From NCBI GenBank assembly GCA_026261815.1, contig JAMPIT010000894.1, positions 58,251,647 to 58,315,646 on the forward strand: a stretch of DNA of 64,000 nt, written 5' to 3'. The position numbers were made by a program, and so were the translations under genes. A model generated the notes under the pieces. That model had not been told where the DNA came from, did not search any database, and saw only the letters and a list, made by a program, of their open reading frames with translations. Numbering within the stretch: position 1 is the stretch's first letter; each line of letters opens with the position of its first letter. The DNA comes from Monarcha castaneiventris obscurior. Taxonomy: Eukaryota > Chordata > Aves > Passeriformes > Monarchidae. Shown in pieces: positions 12,213 through 24,730 of this stretch.

Positions 12213-12913
12213 TAAGGTTTTACTTTAGCATTTATGTCTGCCTTGCTTCCTAAGTGCCAGTGGTTGAATATATTTCACAAGCATAGCATTTGCTAGAGCT
12301 ATGCATGTTCTGGCAGTATTGTATATTCCAGCACACAAAGGTGCTCATTCCTGCTCCATGCTACCTTTCAAAATGTGTGGGCACAGGAGGTGGAACTCCC
12401 ATTGGATCAGGAAGCTGTGTGAAATGGAACCCAGCAAAAATCTCTTTTCAGACAAATCCCCTCCTGGCTGAGGTTTACTGAGCAGCCACCTGCATGCTGT
12501 ACTCCTCCATGGGGTATGTGTGAGAGGAAGAGGTCCAAGGGTAGCTGTTGGGTAGTGATGTCTTGAGAAGATTAAAAGCTGTTAAAGAAAATCTTTCAGA
12601 AAAGTGTGCTCTGAACCAGGACCTGAATGTAAAATATATGTGTTTGCAAGGCATGCTCAGGAAATCAACGTTGTCATTTGCAGGGAACTGAAAACCTTTT
12701 CTCTCCTAGTGTATAATGAAGTGCCTAAAGGGTAAATCTGAATGAGACAACTATTTTAACAACAGTCATTTCACACTATTTAAAAAATGCATTAATTTAC
12801 ATTTATCATTGCGCATCACAAACAATGCTCAGGGAACATGCAAAGGTATTCCCTCGGCTTCTACTCACTAACAATTTGAACTGCTGTTCAAAACCTGAAC
12901 TATTTAGAGTTAG
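12213..12913. other. unique DNA, no gene seen
   Basis: No supportable feature. It lies between the CR1 and the MIR fossil. Confidence 0.5.
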
Positions 12914-13026
12914 GTAACTATTCCCATTTTAGAGAAGAACCTTGATACACAGAGAATGCATTCAGAGCAATTAATCACAGGATGTATCTGGGGCCAGAGC
13001 CAGATCTTCTGACTCACAGCACTTCC
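12914..13026 (-). repeat. MIR SINE fossil
   Basis: The + strand follows the reverse complement of the MIR consensus over about 110 bp. 'ttcccattttagagaag' corresponds to the MIR 'cccattttacagatgag' part and 'gatacacagagaatg' to 'aggcacagagaggtt'. 'cagagccagatcttctgac' corresponds to the part around the old B-box and core. Substitutions and small indels are many, as expected for an element that was active before the split of the amniote lineages. The match is from memory of the consensus. Confidence 0.6.
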
Positions 13027-14477
13027 CTTTTTTTTTGAGGAAAAACCCATACTTATTTTTTTGATTATGTCCTAGAATAAGTGTTAAAAATATATATTTA
13101 AAAAACTGATACAGACTTTAAGGTAATCCTGTTTATCAATTCCATTATAACAAGCATCATTTTAAAAATTACTAACTTTAATATCCCCTATTTATATACC
13201 AGAAAAATGTGTATCTCTAATCTTTTAGTTTGGACACCTATATGAAATATTTCTAAAGTATGTTAAAATGTTCCTTGAAACTTATCCTATGGGAGACACT
13301 GGCATTTCATATTTTATTCTGAATTCTAAGTGTTTGTATTTCTAGAAGATTGGACCTGCCTGTGAAGAGATGGCAATCTCTTTCCAGCTCCTCTGATTTC
13401 AAATGGCCATTTGCCAATACCAAAAGTTGTTGAAAGAGATCCACTGAAGTGTAATTTGTATTCATATAAAATATAAAGGGAAAAAAGGAACCCCCTCAAA
13501 GCTAGATTTAACAATGAAGCTAATGTATCAGATATGCAAAAGATTTTTGGCCCTTTAATGCAAATAGGCAGGCTGTAACTTTCCATGGTAATTATAGAGC
13601 AGTTTTCATTACTACTTTCACTTAGATTCTTTGCTTAATTCATATGAAATAAATGATGTGATTTAGACATTTAACTGATTTTGAAATGTCTTTTAATCTA
13701 GGAAAAAAAATGATTTTTCGTAACTTAACTCGTTCTGTCCTATCTTATGTCCTGCCCCATTTTCACACCTTCAACTTCAGTCTCAGAATTTGTATTATTT
13801 CCTACTTAAAAATAAATAGCTAAACATAACTCTGCTGCTGCCTCAAGTTAATCTTTTTCACAACAGTCAGGTTCAAATGTATTTATTACTGGGTATTATG
13901 CTCTTAAGTATTCAATATGCCAAATATATGCCAAAAACACAGTACCAAGGACCAGGATTTTAAAACCTGTCTGAAAAAGGAGGGAGAGTAAAAAAGAAAG
14001 AGTAATCCGTGTACCCAAAGGGACAATTGAGCTCTTTTGAGAATTTAACCCCAACTGTACATGCTGTGCTTTTGACAATACAGCTATTTGTTATGTGATA
14101 TAAAATATTATAGTATCATAAAATCTTATTATTTGGTTGCAGTATACCACGTAAATGTAAATTTCTCTCAAGCAGTTCTGTTTAAATTCTAGAAAAACTT
14201 AAGCAAGTGATATTTCACCCAAAAAAGTAATCAAATCCATCCCAATGAGACTGTAAAACATACCAGAGTGTAATGTGAGAACATACAGAGAACTTTGGAA
14301 ATATAATTCCTACAGTCCAAGCCACTGGAATGATGTCTATTCAGAGAAAAGGATCTTGTCCCCAATTTGCTGTCTAACTGTGTAAGTGATCTTGATGCAG
14401 TGAATGAATATCTCATTATGTGAAAAATATCTCCAAGATAAATTCTGACAACCAGAGAAATTAGTATTAAAAATAAC

Positions 14478-14505
14478 TTTTCTTTCTTTTTCTTTTTTTT
14501 TTTTA
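14478..14505. repeat. T-rich (TTTC)n/poly-T tract
   Basis: TTTTCTTTCTTTTTC followed by a run of T. Low complexity. Confidence 0.9.
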
Positions 14506-16695
14506 AGGTTCTTTTAAGTTCCATGTTGAAACAACATGAGGTGATGTAATAAGCAGAGTGAATGGGATGTCACATTGCTTTAAAACAATGGATGACTTGC
14601 CTTAATGTCTTAATACTGCTGTATCTGTAACGAACACTTCTGGAGCCCCACTTGAGAGCTGCTTTAATATCAAGTTAATTCACATTGATGTCTATTGCCT
14701 ATTAGTCACCACTTCCAAAAGGAATGACAGTGACTGGATACTTAAAAAGAAATACCACTGCTGATGATTTGCATTATAAAAAATGCCAATATCAGATCTA
14801 TTTTGATGTCCTTGAAAATCTGAGCTTTGAGAAAAGGACATGCAGACTTCAGTCCTGTGGCTGTGTGCCTGGGCATAGTGGGGGTTCACTTGAGGGTCCC
14901 TCATAACAGACAACACTTGGGTTTGGAAAGAAAGCCAGAAACTGCTCCCTCTGATGGGGCTGGAGTTACGGAGTTTTGCTCCACACTGTTCCTGCACCCT
15001 TTGTTTCCCAGCTCTTCATTATTTAAGAGAAAGCTTCAGCAAAAGGACTGGAAGGTGGATGTCTGTTTCAGAAGGAGACTGCAGGCTAATATCTGGTGCC
15101 TAAAGGGTGGAATTTATAGGCTGAATCTCTTACACACATCTCACCCCATCCAATGATTGCTCTGGAAATTGGGATGTTCCATCTGGTGCTGTTCATCTCC
15201 AGAGAAAAGGTCTAGTGAAAGGCAGAAGTGGGTCACAAATGAGTTGAAAGGACAAAAGCTTAACAGGGCAAGGACTGACAGGATAAAATGAAACTTTTGA
15301 GAATTGTCATCTTAGGTTCAGCAACAATACTTAAGGAAGACTAAGATGTCCAAGTCAACAACTTTTCCTTTTTATTTTAATTATCACCCCTTGGCATTAT
15401 TACTGAACTTACTCTGTGTATGGGTTAAGCATAGGGCAATGAATTATCATGGTAACTATTCCTTGGATACCAAAACTCACGAAAACATAGATTACCAGTT
15501 CTTCTATATGTAAAATATTTCAAAATAGCAAACACCTAGCAATGCCTTATTATTAATGTTAAAATATTAATTTCTTTGATCCTCTGGTCTTCAGCAAAGG
15601 TTTCTCCTTGAATTTATTGAAACCTTTTCATCTGGCTAATAAGAAGCAGTATTCAATTAATCTGTTTAAGAATTCTTATGTAGTGGTTGAATATATTTTG
15701 TAGTGGAATGAGGTGGGAAGATGATTTACTGCCCATCCACGTGAGTGCCATTTGATAGGAGTTAACATTTCACAAGAGAAATTGAATAGAATGATGTCAA
15801 GCAATGCAGGTGTTAATTTGGGAAGGTCCCCTGAAACTGGCTGGAAGAAAGGAGTTTACAGTATGGAGTTTAAGTAGCTAAAAATTTAGAACACTACCTT
15901 TGTAGACTCAACAATTTGCTAAACTTAAAATAGAGTTTAAATTCGTATTCATTCTATGACCCCACTAAAACCTGAGAAGACCAATAAGGCAGGAAAGTCT
16001 CTCTTTCAGATCAGTGGTCTTTCATGGTATTTGGGACATTAAATGATTCTGTAGATTTCAAAAATATCTTTTAAAATATGTTACAGAAGTCATCCCATCT
16101 CAGGGAATTTGTTGCTAATACAGGAGGGTTAAGTGAAGGAACAAGGTTTGCAGAGGAAGAAGTTTGTAGTAATTTTGGGATGTAGTAAACAAAAATCTAT
16201 CCCTTTCCTCCATCATCTTTTCATTCTTCTCTCTCACCAAACCCCTTTAAGCTCACGTGACTGCTGCAAAAATGTGGTTTAAATATTCAAAATTAATTTT
16301 CAATGGACAAATGAAAATATTTTAGAGTCAGAGTTTGGTATTAGTGTTCAGACACGCAAAGAGCATCACACTTTTAAGCATGGCACTTCAGGTAAAAATC
16401 TGGAGTCAAATCTTGCAAGATGATGAGTGCTGCTGCACAGGTCGTGAGCAAACTCTCTCCCTCCTTCCTTCCCAGAGCCACACACAGTGTTGTGTCTGTG
16501 CAGTGCCATATACACTATGGATGTGAATTGATAAGACAGTCTATAAGCCACTGTGACATAAACAACAGTGAGAACAGACTCTAATTAATTCTCTTCTGGC
16601 TTTCACACTGATAGCAAGATGTAGTTACTACTTTGTCACGATTGTACTTTCTGTAACACTTTCTTAGAGAAGTCCCTTAGAGAATTTCCCCCCAG

Positions 16696-16709
16696 AAAAA
16701 AAAAAAAAA
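16696..16709. repeat. A14 mononucleotide run
   Basis: Fourteen A after CCCAG. No repeat family is attached upstream, so it is not taken as a retroposon tail. Confidence 0.9.
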
Positions 16710-18027
16710 GTGTTTTGTTCCTGCCCTCTGTGCATCAGTTGTCAAATTCAAGGATGCCTGCCAACGCAGCTCAGCCTTTTGTAGTCTGAAATTAATTTTT
16801 AACAATGCTTTCTAATTTCTAGCTAATCTGTTGTGTGTTATTCAAACCTCCAATGTATGTAATTTCTCAAGGATCAACATACTCAAGTACATAGAAGCCT
16901 TGAGCTGGCATGTCAAACAAAATGTTCTCTCTTGAAATGAACACAGTTTCATAGTGATTGAATAATTGGTGTTTCAAGCGTTCGCTTCTGAGGTTTTGCA
17001 ATGTATTCCAAAGTCTAATTTTATAAATGCATCCTAACGCTTCCTGATCATAACTATAGAACAGCTGTTTTGTGTAAATTAACAGCATGTGTAAAAGCTT
17101 AGCCCTGCCTTAAGTCATCTGCTTAAATCTCTTGTGTTACTTCAGTTTGAGAATTTCTTGCCTCTCCTTGAGGGTACAGCATGACTTTCATTTCTATCAA
17201 TTCTAGTAACAAACTGGGTTTTAAACTTACAGTAAGGTTGGTGGCTATGGAGGGTCTCTTGACATTTTCTTCTCTGCTAAATCTGGACCAAGGTCACATA
17301 GATGTTACGTGGTCTGCCAATTTCTTGCAGCCTCAGTGAAATCCAGCAGTATTTCAAGAAAATCTCCAACAAATAATCTCATGACAGAGTTGGCTGTGGA
17401 GTCAGTAGCTTTCCTCTCTTACAGTAGCTGGTGAGTCAAAACAAGATCAGATAAATCAGAATGTTATTCCTTACTTGGTCTTGGAGCTTAAATTCCCAAT
17501 TCCTTATTTGTCACCTGGACATTTTGTTTCAGGAGGCTTAGCAGCTCTAGGCACAAGCCTGATGTGACTACTTATGTTTGTAGTCTGGACTATGTGCTAG
17601 ATGGCCCAAAGTCTCAGAACAAAAGAAATTATAAAACTGAGCAGGATGTTGTCCCAAACTCTACTTCCTCTGCTGCCTAAAGTGTTACTATGCTATATGC
17701 TATTAGACCCAATTTCTATGCAAATCTTTCTCAGGCTGGCCACCCAGCCCTCCTTTTCACTAAAATGGAGGCTCCATCCCTCCCTTTCTGTTTTGTGGAA
17801 CGGCAGGCCTGAGGGAAGCAGGGCAGTACAACACTCCTTAAATGAGCTTTACTATCAATATTTTATCCTCTCAGCATTTCAGCCACTAACCTGCAAAAGC
17901 ATCATTCCCTCATCAACCTAAGCTGGTATTTGCAGAGCCCAAGTTTGTCTCATACTGGACAGTGGGGCTTCTCAAATGATGCAGGGAAACAGGATTTGCT
18001 GTTTAGTCTATGATCAGTACAAGTGGA

Positions 18028-18090
18028 TTGTGCACCTTGGGCTAGTCTGATGAAAATCTATAAAATGGATATAGAAGCTCCTACCAAGCA
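18028..18090 (+). repeat. possible MIR SINE fragment
   Basis: 'tgcaccttgggctagtc' and 'ctataaaatggatata' followed by 'gctcctacc' follow the MIR order 'tgtgaccttgggcaagt', 'ctgtaaaatggggata', 'gtacctacc'. It is short and diverged, and the call is from memory. Confidence 0.4.
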
Positions 18091-18416
18091 ATTATTTTCT
18101 TTTACCCCTTTAAAGAAATAAATATTATGTTAATATATATACTGAAAAATGTGATAGTGTCAAATGTAAAGTTTTCTCCATAGGAAAAAGACAAATTTCT
18201 AGGGAAACAAGTGAAATGGCTTGTGCGGTGAAAACACTGGTCCTAGAACACCTGAAAGAAACTTTGCAGGCCTTTCTTCAGCAGTATGAAACTTTTACAA
18301 ATACTTGCTAAATATTACAAAACATGCAATCAAGTTTCAAAGCTTTGAAATTTGCACATTACACAAAGTTGATAATGTTGAACATTTAATTTCATCAGGA
18401 GAAAGAACTAGGCATC
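18091..18416. other. unique AT-rich DNA
   Basis: No feature seen. Confidence 0.5.
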
Positions 18417-18822
18417 AGCAGGAGAAGAGGGGTTCCAGGGTGACCATACTGTGGTCTTTCATGACCCAAAGGGGGCCTACAAAAAATCTGGAGAGGATCT
18501 GTTTACAAGGGCAAGTAATGATAGGACAAGAGGTAATGTTTTTGAAATGACAGATAGCTTTAGAATAGAAATTTTGAAATGACAGGTAGCTTTAGAATAG
18601 ATATTAAGAAGAAATTCTTTACTATGAGGGTGGTGAGACACTGGCACAGACTGCCCAGAGAAGCTGTGGATGCCCCATCCCTGAAGTGTTCAAGGCCAGG
18701 CTGGATGGGGCTCTGAGCAACCTCATCTAGTGGGAGGTGTCCTTGCCCATGTCAGGGGTATTGGAACGAGATGGTCTTTAAGGTCCCTTCCAACCCAAAT
18801 CAATATACAATATTATGAAACT
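18417..18822 (+). repeat. CR1 LINE 3' fragment with internal duplication
   Basis: Sense CR1. 'aaagggggcctacaaaaaa' leads into 'gataggacaagaggtaatg', 'gaagaaattctttactatg', 'cactggcacagactgcccag', 'tggatgccccatccctgaag', 'ttcaaggccaggctggatgg' and the 3' UTR 'ctttaaggtcccttccaacc'. The terminal repeat is degraded ('acaatattatga'). The ORF2 tail is interrupted by frameshifts and by the 32-bp tandem duplication at 18544. It is 5'-truncated. Confidence 0.95.
18544..18601. repeat. 32-bp period tandem duplication inside the CR1
   Basis: GAAATGACAG(A/G)TAGC then TTTAGAATAG occurs at 18544 and again at 18576, with one mismatch in 26 bases. CR1 copies normally have this segment once, so the duplication arose after insertion. 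Confidence 0.88.
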
Positions 18823-21800
18823 CAGTAGGTCTTACATCCCATCACAGACCTTGCTTGCTGAAGCGTACTGAGATTTGGTCCATGCTGCTCCACACGGCAT
18901 CACAACTGACCACCCTTGCTGCCATTCACTCAGCATGAAACCACGTCCATGGACAGACATCTCCCTCCAAGGGGTGCTGTGAGACAAGGGTCCCCACTTC
19001 TCTCTAGATTTATCCTCAGGGTGATAGCACATGGGCCATAACTCAAATTCTTTTTGTTACAATGGCCTCTCCTTTGTTCCAACTGGAGAAGCCAGGCATA
19101 GAGGAACCCCATCAGCCAATTTCACGCATCCTATGGCTGAACTACAATGTAACACAGTCTCTTGAACATGAAAACCATTTTTTAATTAAGCAGTTAGAGT
19201 ACTGCATTATTTGAGGATCATTTAGTGTCTTCAAAACCTTATTTGATTTAGCTTTATTTCACTAATGTACATTTTGTTGCTTGTTGATATCTTTCTCTTT
19301 GAATCTGCTTAGAAATCCATTTAGTCAGGATAATTGCTCCTTCACCAGGCACTTCTCTGTAATGTTCAGCACAATGACCTCATGTCAGAGATGATGTTAA
19401 ATATAGTGACTGTCATGATAAAGTCTCTTTTTTTAAAAAAATAGGAGAATAAAAATCTACTATTTTTTCTTGTTTCTGGTTATCCTCCATTACAGCTAAT
19501 GAAATAATGTTAATAAAAGTTGTAAGTATCATACTAAAGGGAGCTCCGACATACCAAAAATTTCAGAAATTACAAACAGACTCTTGTTTAGTTGCACATA
19601 TTGCTGTAGTTGGAATTCAGCTGTCTGATTACAAAAAGAAAAAAAGGAAGCATCAATATTGCTACTGAAGACCTTAAGTCATTTTATTTCCAAATTAACA
19701 ACATTGATGATGTACCTGAATATAAAATAATCCCTCTGCAGTGAACAGAAGGAATTTGAAGGTGCTGCTTCAGACTTTTTGTATCTAAATGCCTTTTATA
19801 TTGTCAAAAAATAAAAATAATAGTAAGTTAAATGCTCTTATTAGACAGATGGTTTCACAGTTTCTCATTTGAAGAAAATGGAGCCTTGCTTTACAGACTC
19901 CCATGACAGTGGCCAGGAAAAGCAGTGGCATGTTGCAGGATGATTTCCACTGACAGTAAATGAAAGGGCAGCTCTTGACTCAGCTGACCTCTTGGTTTCG
20001 GGGTTGAAAATACCAGCTTGCATCATGCTTTTTTCAGCACATTAAATTCTCATTTTACAGGGGAGCCACTGGTCTTGGACAAAGGTGTCTGGAAAAGGGG
20101 CACAGTCTGTTTTGTACTATTTGCTTTGATTGGCATTTAATCCTATGTTTCTGCACATATATATAGAAGTTAACGTTAGAGGAAAAATAGCCATTACTCA
20201 TATGCTTTGCAAGATCTTGTTGACTAGTAGTTTAAACAAATTCCATTTTAATGAAACTTCTTCATCCTGATTTACAAAAAAATAACTTATTTAAGCTTAT
20301 CCATGGAACCAGGCCTCTGTGACTGAGATAGGAAGGTCTGACTCTGAACAGAAGTATTATTTTAAAGGAATCTGGTCAGACTGAGATTAGCATACTAATT
20401 TATTATATCATTTGCCATATGACTGTATTTTGAAGATGTTTGTGATTTCTTTGCAGTAAACGAGACAATGCAATATGTCATAGGAAACCTCCAGGAGTGA
20501 TAGGGAGGATGACAAACAGAGGCGTGTGTCTATTTGCAAATATTGTGTCTCACTGGCTTCAGCTCTCACCAGTTGCATCTGCAATATAGTTTTTTTTGTT
20601 TTTAAAAACCTGTTAGCTGTCACTGTGCAGCAATAAAGAGTTGCAGTATTTGGGTTGGCCTCAAACATCTGACAGGCTGAATTTACAGGGAGAGCTCAGA
20701 AAGGAAATAATGGCATATCCCACAACTGACCACCTAGAAAGCTCTGTGTTGCTGCACTTAAGACTTGCTTCAGATCTGGTACACGAAGGGAAAATAAAAC
20801 CAACATTAATGGTTCCCAAAAATATTATATTAAATAGTACTGGCATGAACTTTTGGTCTATGCTTGTGACAGTGTAACAGGGTGTGAGGAGAATTACTTT
20901 TTATCCATTTCTCCTTTTTAAATTTGTTTTCCTTGTTTGTTTCACTTGGGGGTTTTTTGCTATGGCATTACTCACACCTCATTCTGGGGCAGCCAGCTAC
21001 CCTTAAATAAGAGAGATTTGTTAATACAGCCATCATCTGATGCTAACAAGCCCAACAGGAACCTGTTTTTCATGAGTGTTCCTAGCTAGGAAAAATTATG
21101 GTGAAGATGGTCTGATTCAGAGTCCATCTGAATTTCTTAGGTTATTAGCAACTTAGTTTCAGGACATTTTACAATACAGAGCAAGGCAGATATTAATGAC
21201 TGTGGTCAACAATCTGCTTGTAATAGACAAAGTGCTACATGATAGTTTCATGGGAAGATTGATGCTGCTGTTTCTGAGATGTTGCTGACTCATCCATGGC
21301 ATCTAATGGATGCACTTCCCTGAATTAATTCCTGCTTCCAGTTCCATAAATATGGCTAAAGTAAATGATACCTCTTAGGAAACATCCTGTCTTCATTTTA
21401 ATGTCACTTATTCCAATAGTTAATTACTCTTACTGTTAAACATTTGCATCTTATTTCTAGCTGAAAATTGTCTAGTGTCATATTCCAGTTATAGTTTATT
21501 ATCTTCATGTTGTTTTTCAGAAAGCTATTTTTACTTTGGAGGTTTTGTAATTAAACATGCTTTTTTTTTCTTCGGTAAGATTTTAGTGATAACACCACCA
21601 ATCTTTTCACCAGAGCACTTTTTTTTTCCATTCAGCATGTTTCTTTTTACTACAAAGAAGTGTTTTGGAATTATTAAAACATTTTTAAATGATTGTATTT
21701 TTTAAAAGAGTAGTAATGATTTGTCTTTGATAATCCAAAGGCATAAGACACATAGGTATCATAGGGTATGGTCATATGTTTTATTAGACCAACTGATACA

Positions 21801-24159
21801 GACTGGGGAGGAAAGGGGTGGAGATATGGAATAAAAAATTGAATACATAAGCCTTCCCTGAGATGCCAAGAGGTTTTTGTGATCAACGATTAACTAGTCA
21901 GTTTAATAAGAAATTACTTCTTATATGCCTTCCTTTTATTGCAATATTTCACAAAAGAGGGGTGGAAAATTCTATATAAAAAATATTTAAGTATTTTCTA
22001 GCAAAAAGAAAGTTTTTTGACAAAAAGAATCTGTGGGAGAAGTTATTAACAGGTTTTCAGCTCAGAAATAAATAAAATTAAATGAAATTACAATAAATTA
22101 ATAAAAAGCCTTCTGTAAGGCTAAAAGTGTTGAGGTAGAGAAAATTCCGTTATAGTTTTTTCTCTTGTCTTGCATCACCTTGACGCCTATTAAGGGGAAA
22201 TAAACACCACCAAATGTATTCAGTAATAAAGTATTATACAAAGGCATCTAAAAATTCAGTGATGGGAGAAGAAAATTAGTAGCCAATCATTATAGTGTTC
22301 TTTAACCATTTTGAAAAGTGCTTTGGCCCCCTCCCCTGTTGCCACCTCTTACAATGTCAGAGGAGGAAGAAAATTGTGCTGGGTGATCAAATAACATAAT
22401 TACTAAAAAAACCCAAAAAAGCAACACCTAACTGGTTTTGTTTAAAATAAGGCAAAGAGGTGCTGAGATTTTCTCATTCACAACATTTACTACATATTTG
22501 ACATTTGAGCTGCTATAACTGGGAAGAGATGACTCCATCCTGAGGGGAAGGATGTTATTTCTACAGCTAATTGGTTGGCTGATACTTTAATTCATAAATC
22601 CCTGTGCCTGTTCTCATCTACCATGACTAAAGATCCCAACCATTTATAGCTGCAATGAGGACAAGAATACTTCTATTTCCTGCCTTCTTTGAAGTTCATT
22701 CTTAAAAATCACTGAGATGTAAAATTCCTTTTCAACAGACTTTTTTTTAAACCCAAGAACCATTTAAAATCTACATAATACCAAACCTTCCCTAAGAAAT
22801 CTGACACAATGACTGAGAACAACTTCAATTAAATCCTCTTATTAAGTGAAGAAGTAATTTACATTCAGCTTTCACCAGATGAGGTTAATGTAACTATACC
22901 AGGGATGTTCCAAAAACTGGCAGCTCCACATGGTCTTATGAGGACTTGCAAATTATAGAAGGAAGCACTGTGAGTTCCCGTTTCTCCCATGTGTGTTGCA
23001 TACAGAAATCTATGGGGGACATTTCCAGAGGAGGCTACACTTCCTGAATGTTTTCTTCCTTGAAATTTCTTTCATGGTAACAGCCACCCTAACCACCCTA
23101 ATTTTTATTTTTTCAAGTGCACCTTCTGTGCTCAGTTTGACCCTATTGTTAATGTTTAATGTTAAGACTTAAAAGGGTTTTTAAATAAAAAAAAACAAAC
23201 CCTAAATGATGAGTACTGAACTGTGGATTACAAAATAAACAGATAATTACAAAACAATAGAATACTACATTACTTATGCACTGTAAGTTTTATCTCAGAG
23301 CACACACCTTGTAGATAAAAAATGCTCTAATTTAATTAGGATTGTTCCCTCCACATCTCATACAGTAACTTTACATTTCAAACTTATACAAACATTTACT
23401 TAAGTCTACATATAAGAAGCCAAATGAAAATTTTTAAAAGTATTGGCTTATGATTATTGAAAAAGCCTCTGTCTAGTGGAAAAAAAAGGTTTATATGAGT
23501 TATTAGTTTTGATGTCTAAATGAAAAAATTGCTCTGCCCTTTAGTGGTTAGAGCAAATCTCCTGTGTCCAAGACTGCCTCAAAGAGCAAACTATATGGAA
23601 AATTTAAGCCCGGTCCATTTAAAAAATTCCCTTTAAAATTCTGCACACTGCAGTCTGTAAGAAGTTTTGGGACATATGTGCAGTGACAGTGCTCATAGAA
23701 TTGTGTGTAATATAGGTAGGCGAGTGTACAACTGGCCAAATACTGTTTTCAGTCCATCTTCTGACAGTGGTCCATAGACATTTTTAATATTACATATTGC
23801 ATTTGTGAAAGCAGAAAAGAGAGAAAAAATGTTGGAAAGTGTTTTGAGTTCTTCAGGTATTAATGGTAAAAAAAGTCATATTTTTATATTTACATGTTAT
23901 ATTCAAAATCATTAACTTCTAATCCATGGGTTACTGGCTATATATTTTCTTCATAAGGAAGAATCTAGGCTGAAAAAGAGGTCTTTAAGGTACTGATTTT
24001 CTCGATTTCCCTGATGCTCCACAGCAGGGATTTTCTTAGTGATATTTTATTCATTTTTCCCCTTCTAATTATCTTTGATTTTCCTTTCTCTAGCCTTCTT
24101 TCCATGCTCTACCACAGAAAATGACTTTGTGGCAAGCAGAGGGGAATTCTTTCAACATA
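18823..24159. other. unique AT-rich DNA, no gene seen
   Basis: Over 5 kb with no recognisable exon, RNA gene or interspersed repeat. Many short T- or A-runs. It may be intronic or intergenic. Confidence 0.5.
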
Positions 24160-24730
24160 TTTCAGGGAGCATGTAATTCAACCTGGGATTTTGCTGCAAA
24201 GGCTAGAGATGAAAAGTGCTAACTAACAAAATCTGCTTGAGGGGAAACGCTTTCTCACTTTGGTAATGAAATATTCATAGCATAAGACTTTCCCCCCTTA
24301 TGACAATCGCATGTGAATTTCAGATGGAAATTTTGTGATCTCTCGAAAGGGGACCCTGGCAATATTCCTCCTGTCAGGATTATTTATCTCAGCCCTGGAT
24401 GTAAAAACTGGTCAACCATCCACATGCCTACAAACTCCTACATGTACGCTTTTTGGATTTTGTGACTCAGAGTGACACGCAAACATCTTTCTGCCACAGG
24501 CCTAATTTTCTAGGAACATGCCCTGGAAGAGATCCCAGCCTCAGTTCTTTAGCCCATGTGTGCCTGCATCCATTGAGAACACAGGCTGGGCTTTTCCAAG
24601 CGCCACTGAGTGGTGTGGAGAGCTAATAGTAAATGCTGCTCTCACTGTATTTTTTTATTGACCCAGTGAGGCCTGATTTAAAAGACAATCGCCCTGCAAA
24701 GTTAGATGACTAGGTCCAGCTGACTTCTAT
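24160..24730. other. possible conserved non-coding block
   Basis: This stretch stands out from its AT-rich neighbours. It has even base composition, few runs, several retained CpGs (for example in CAATCGC twice, TCTCGAAAG, TACGCT, CACGC and AAGCGCC) and homeobox-like TAAT/ATTA words at its edges. It has no open frame of note. Conservation is only an inference from its texture. Confidence 0.25.

Larger units (their letters stand above)
13027..18027. other. unique AT-rich DNA with mononucleotide runs, no gene seen
   Basis: About 5 kb without a recognisable exon or interspersed repeat. Low-complexity tracts occur at 14478-14505 and 16696-16709. The open frames, the longest being 109 codons at 14827-15156 (+), resemble no family I know and overlap minus-strand frames. 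Confidence 0.5.
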
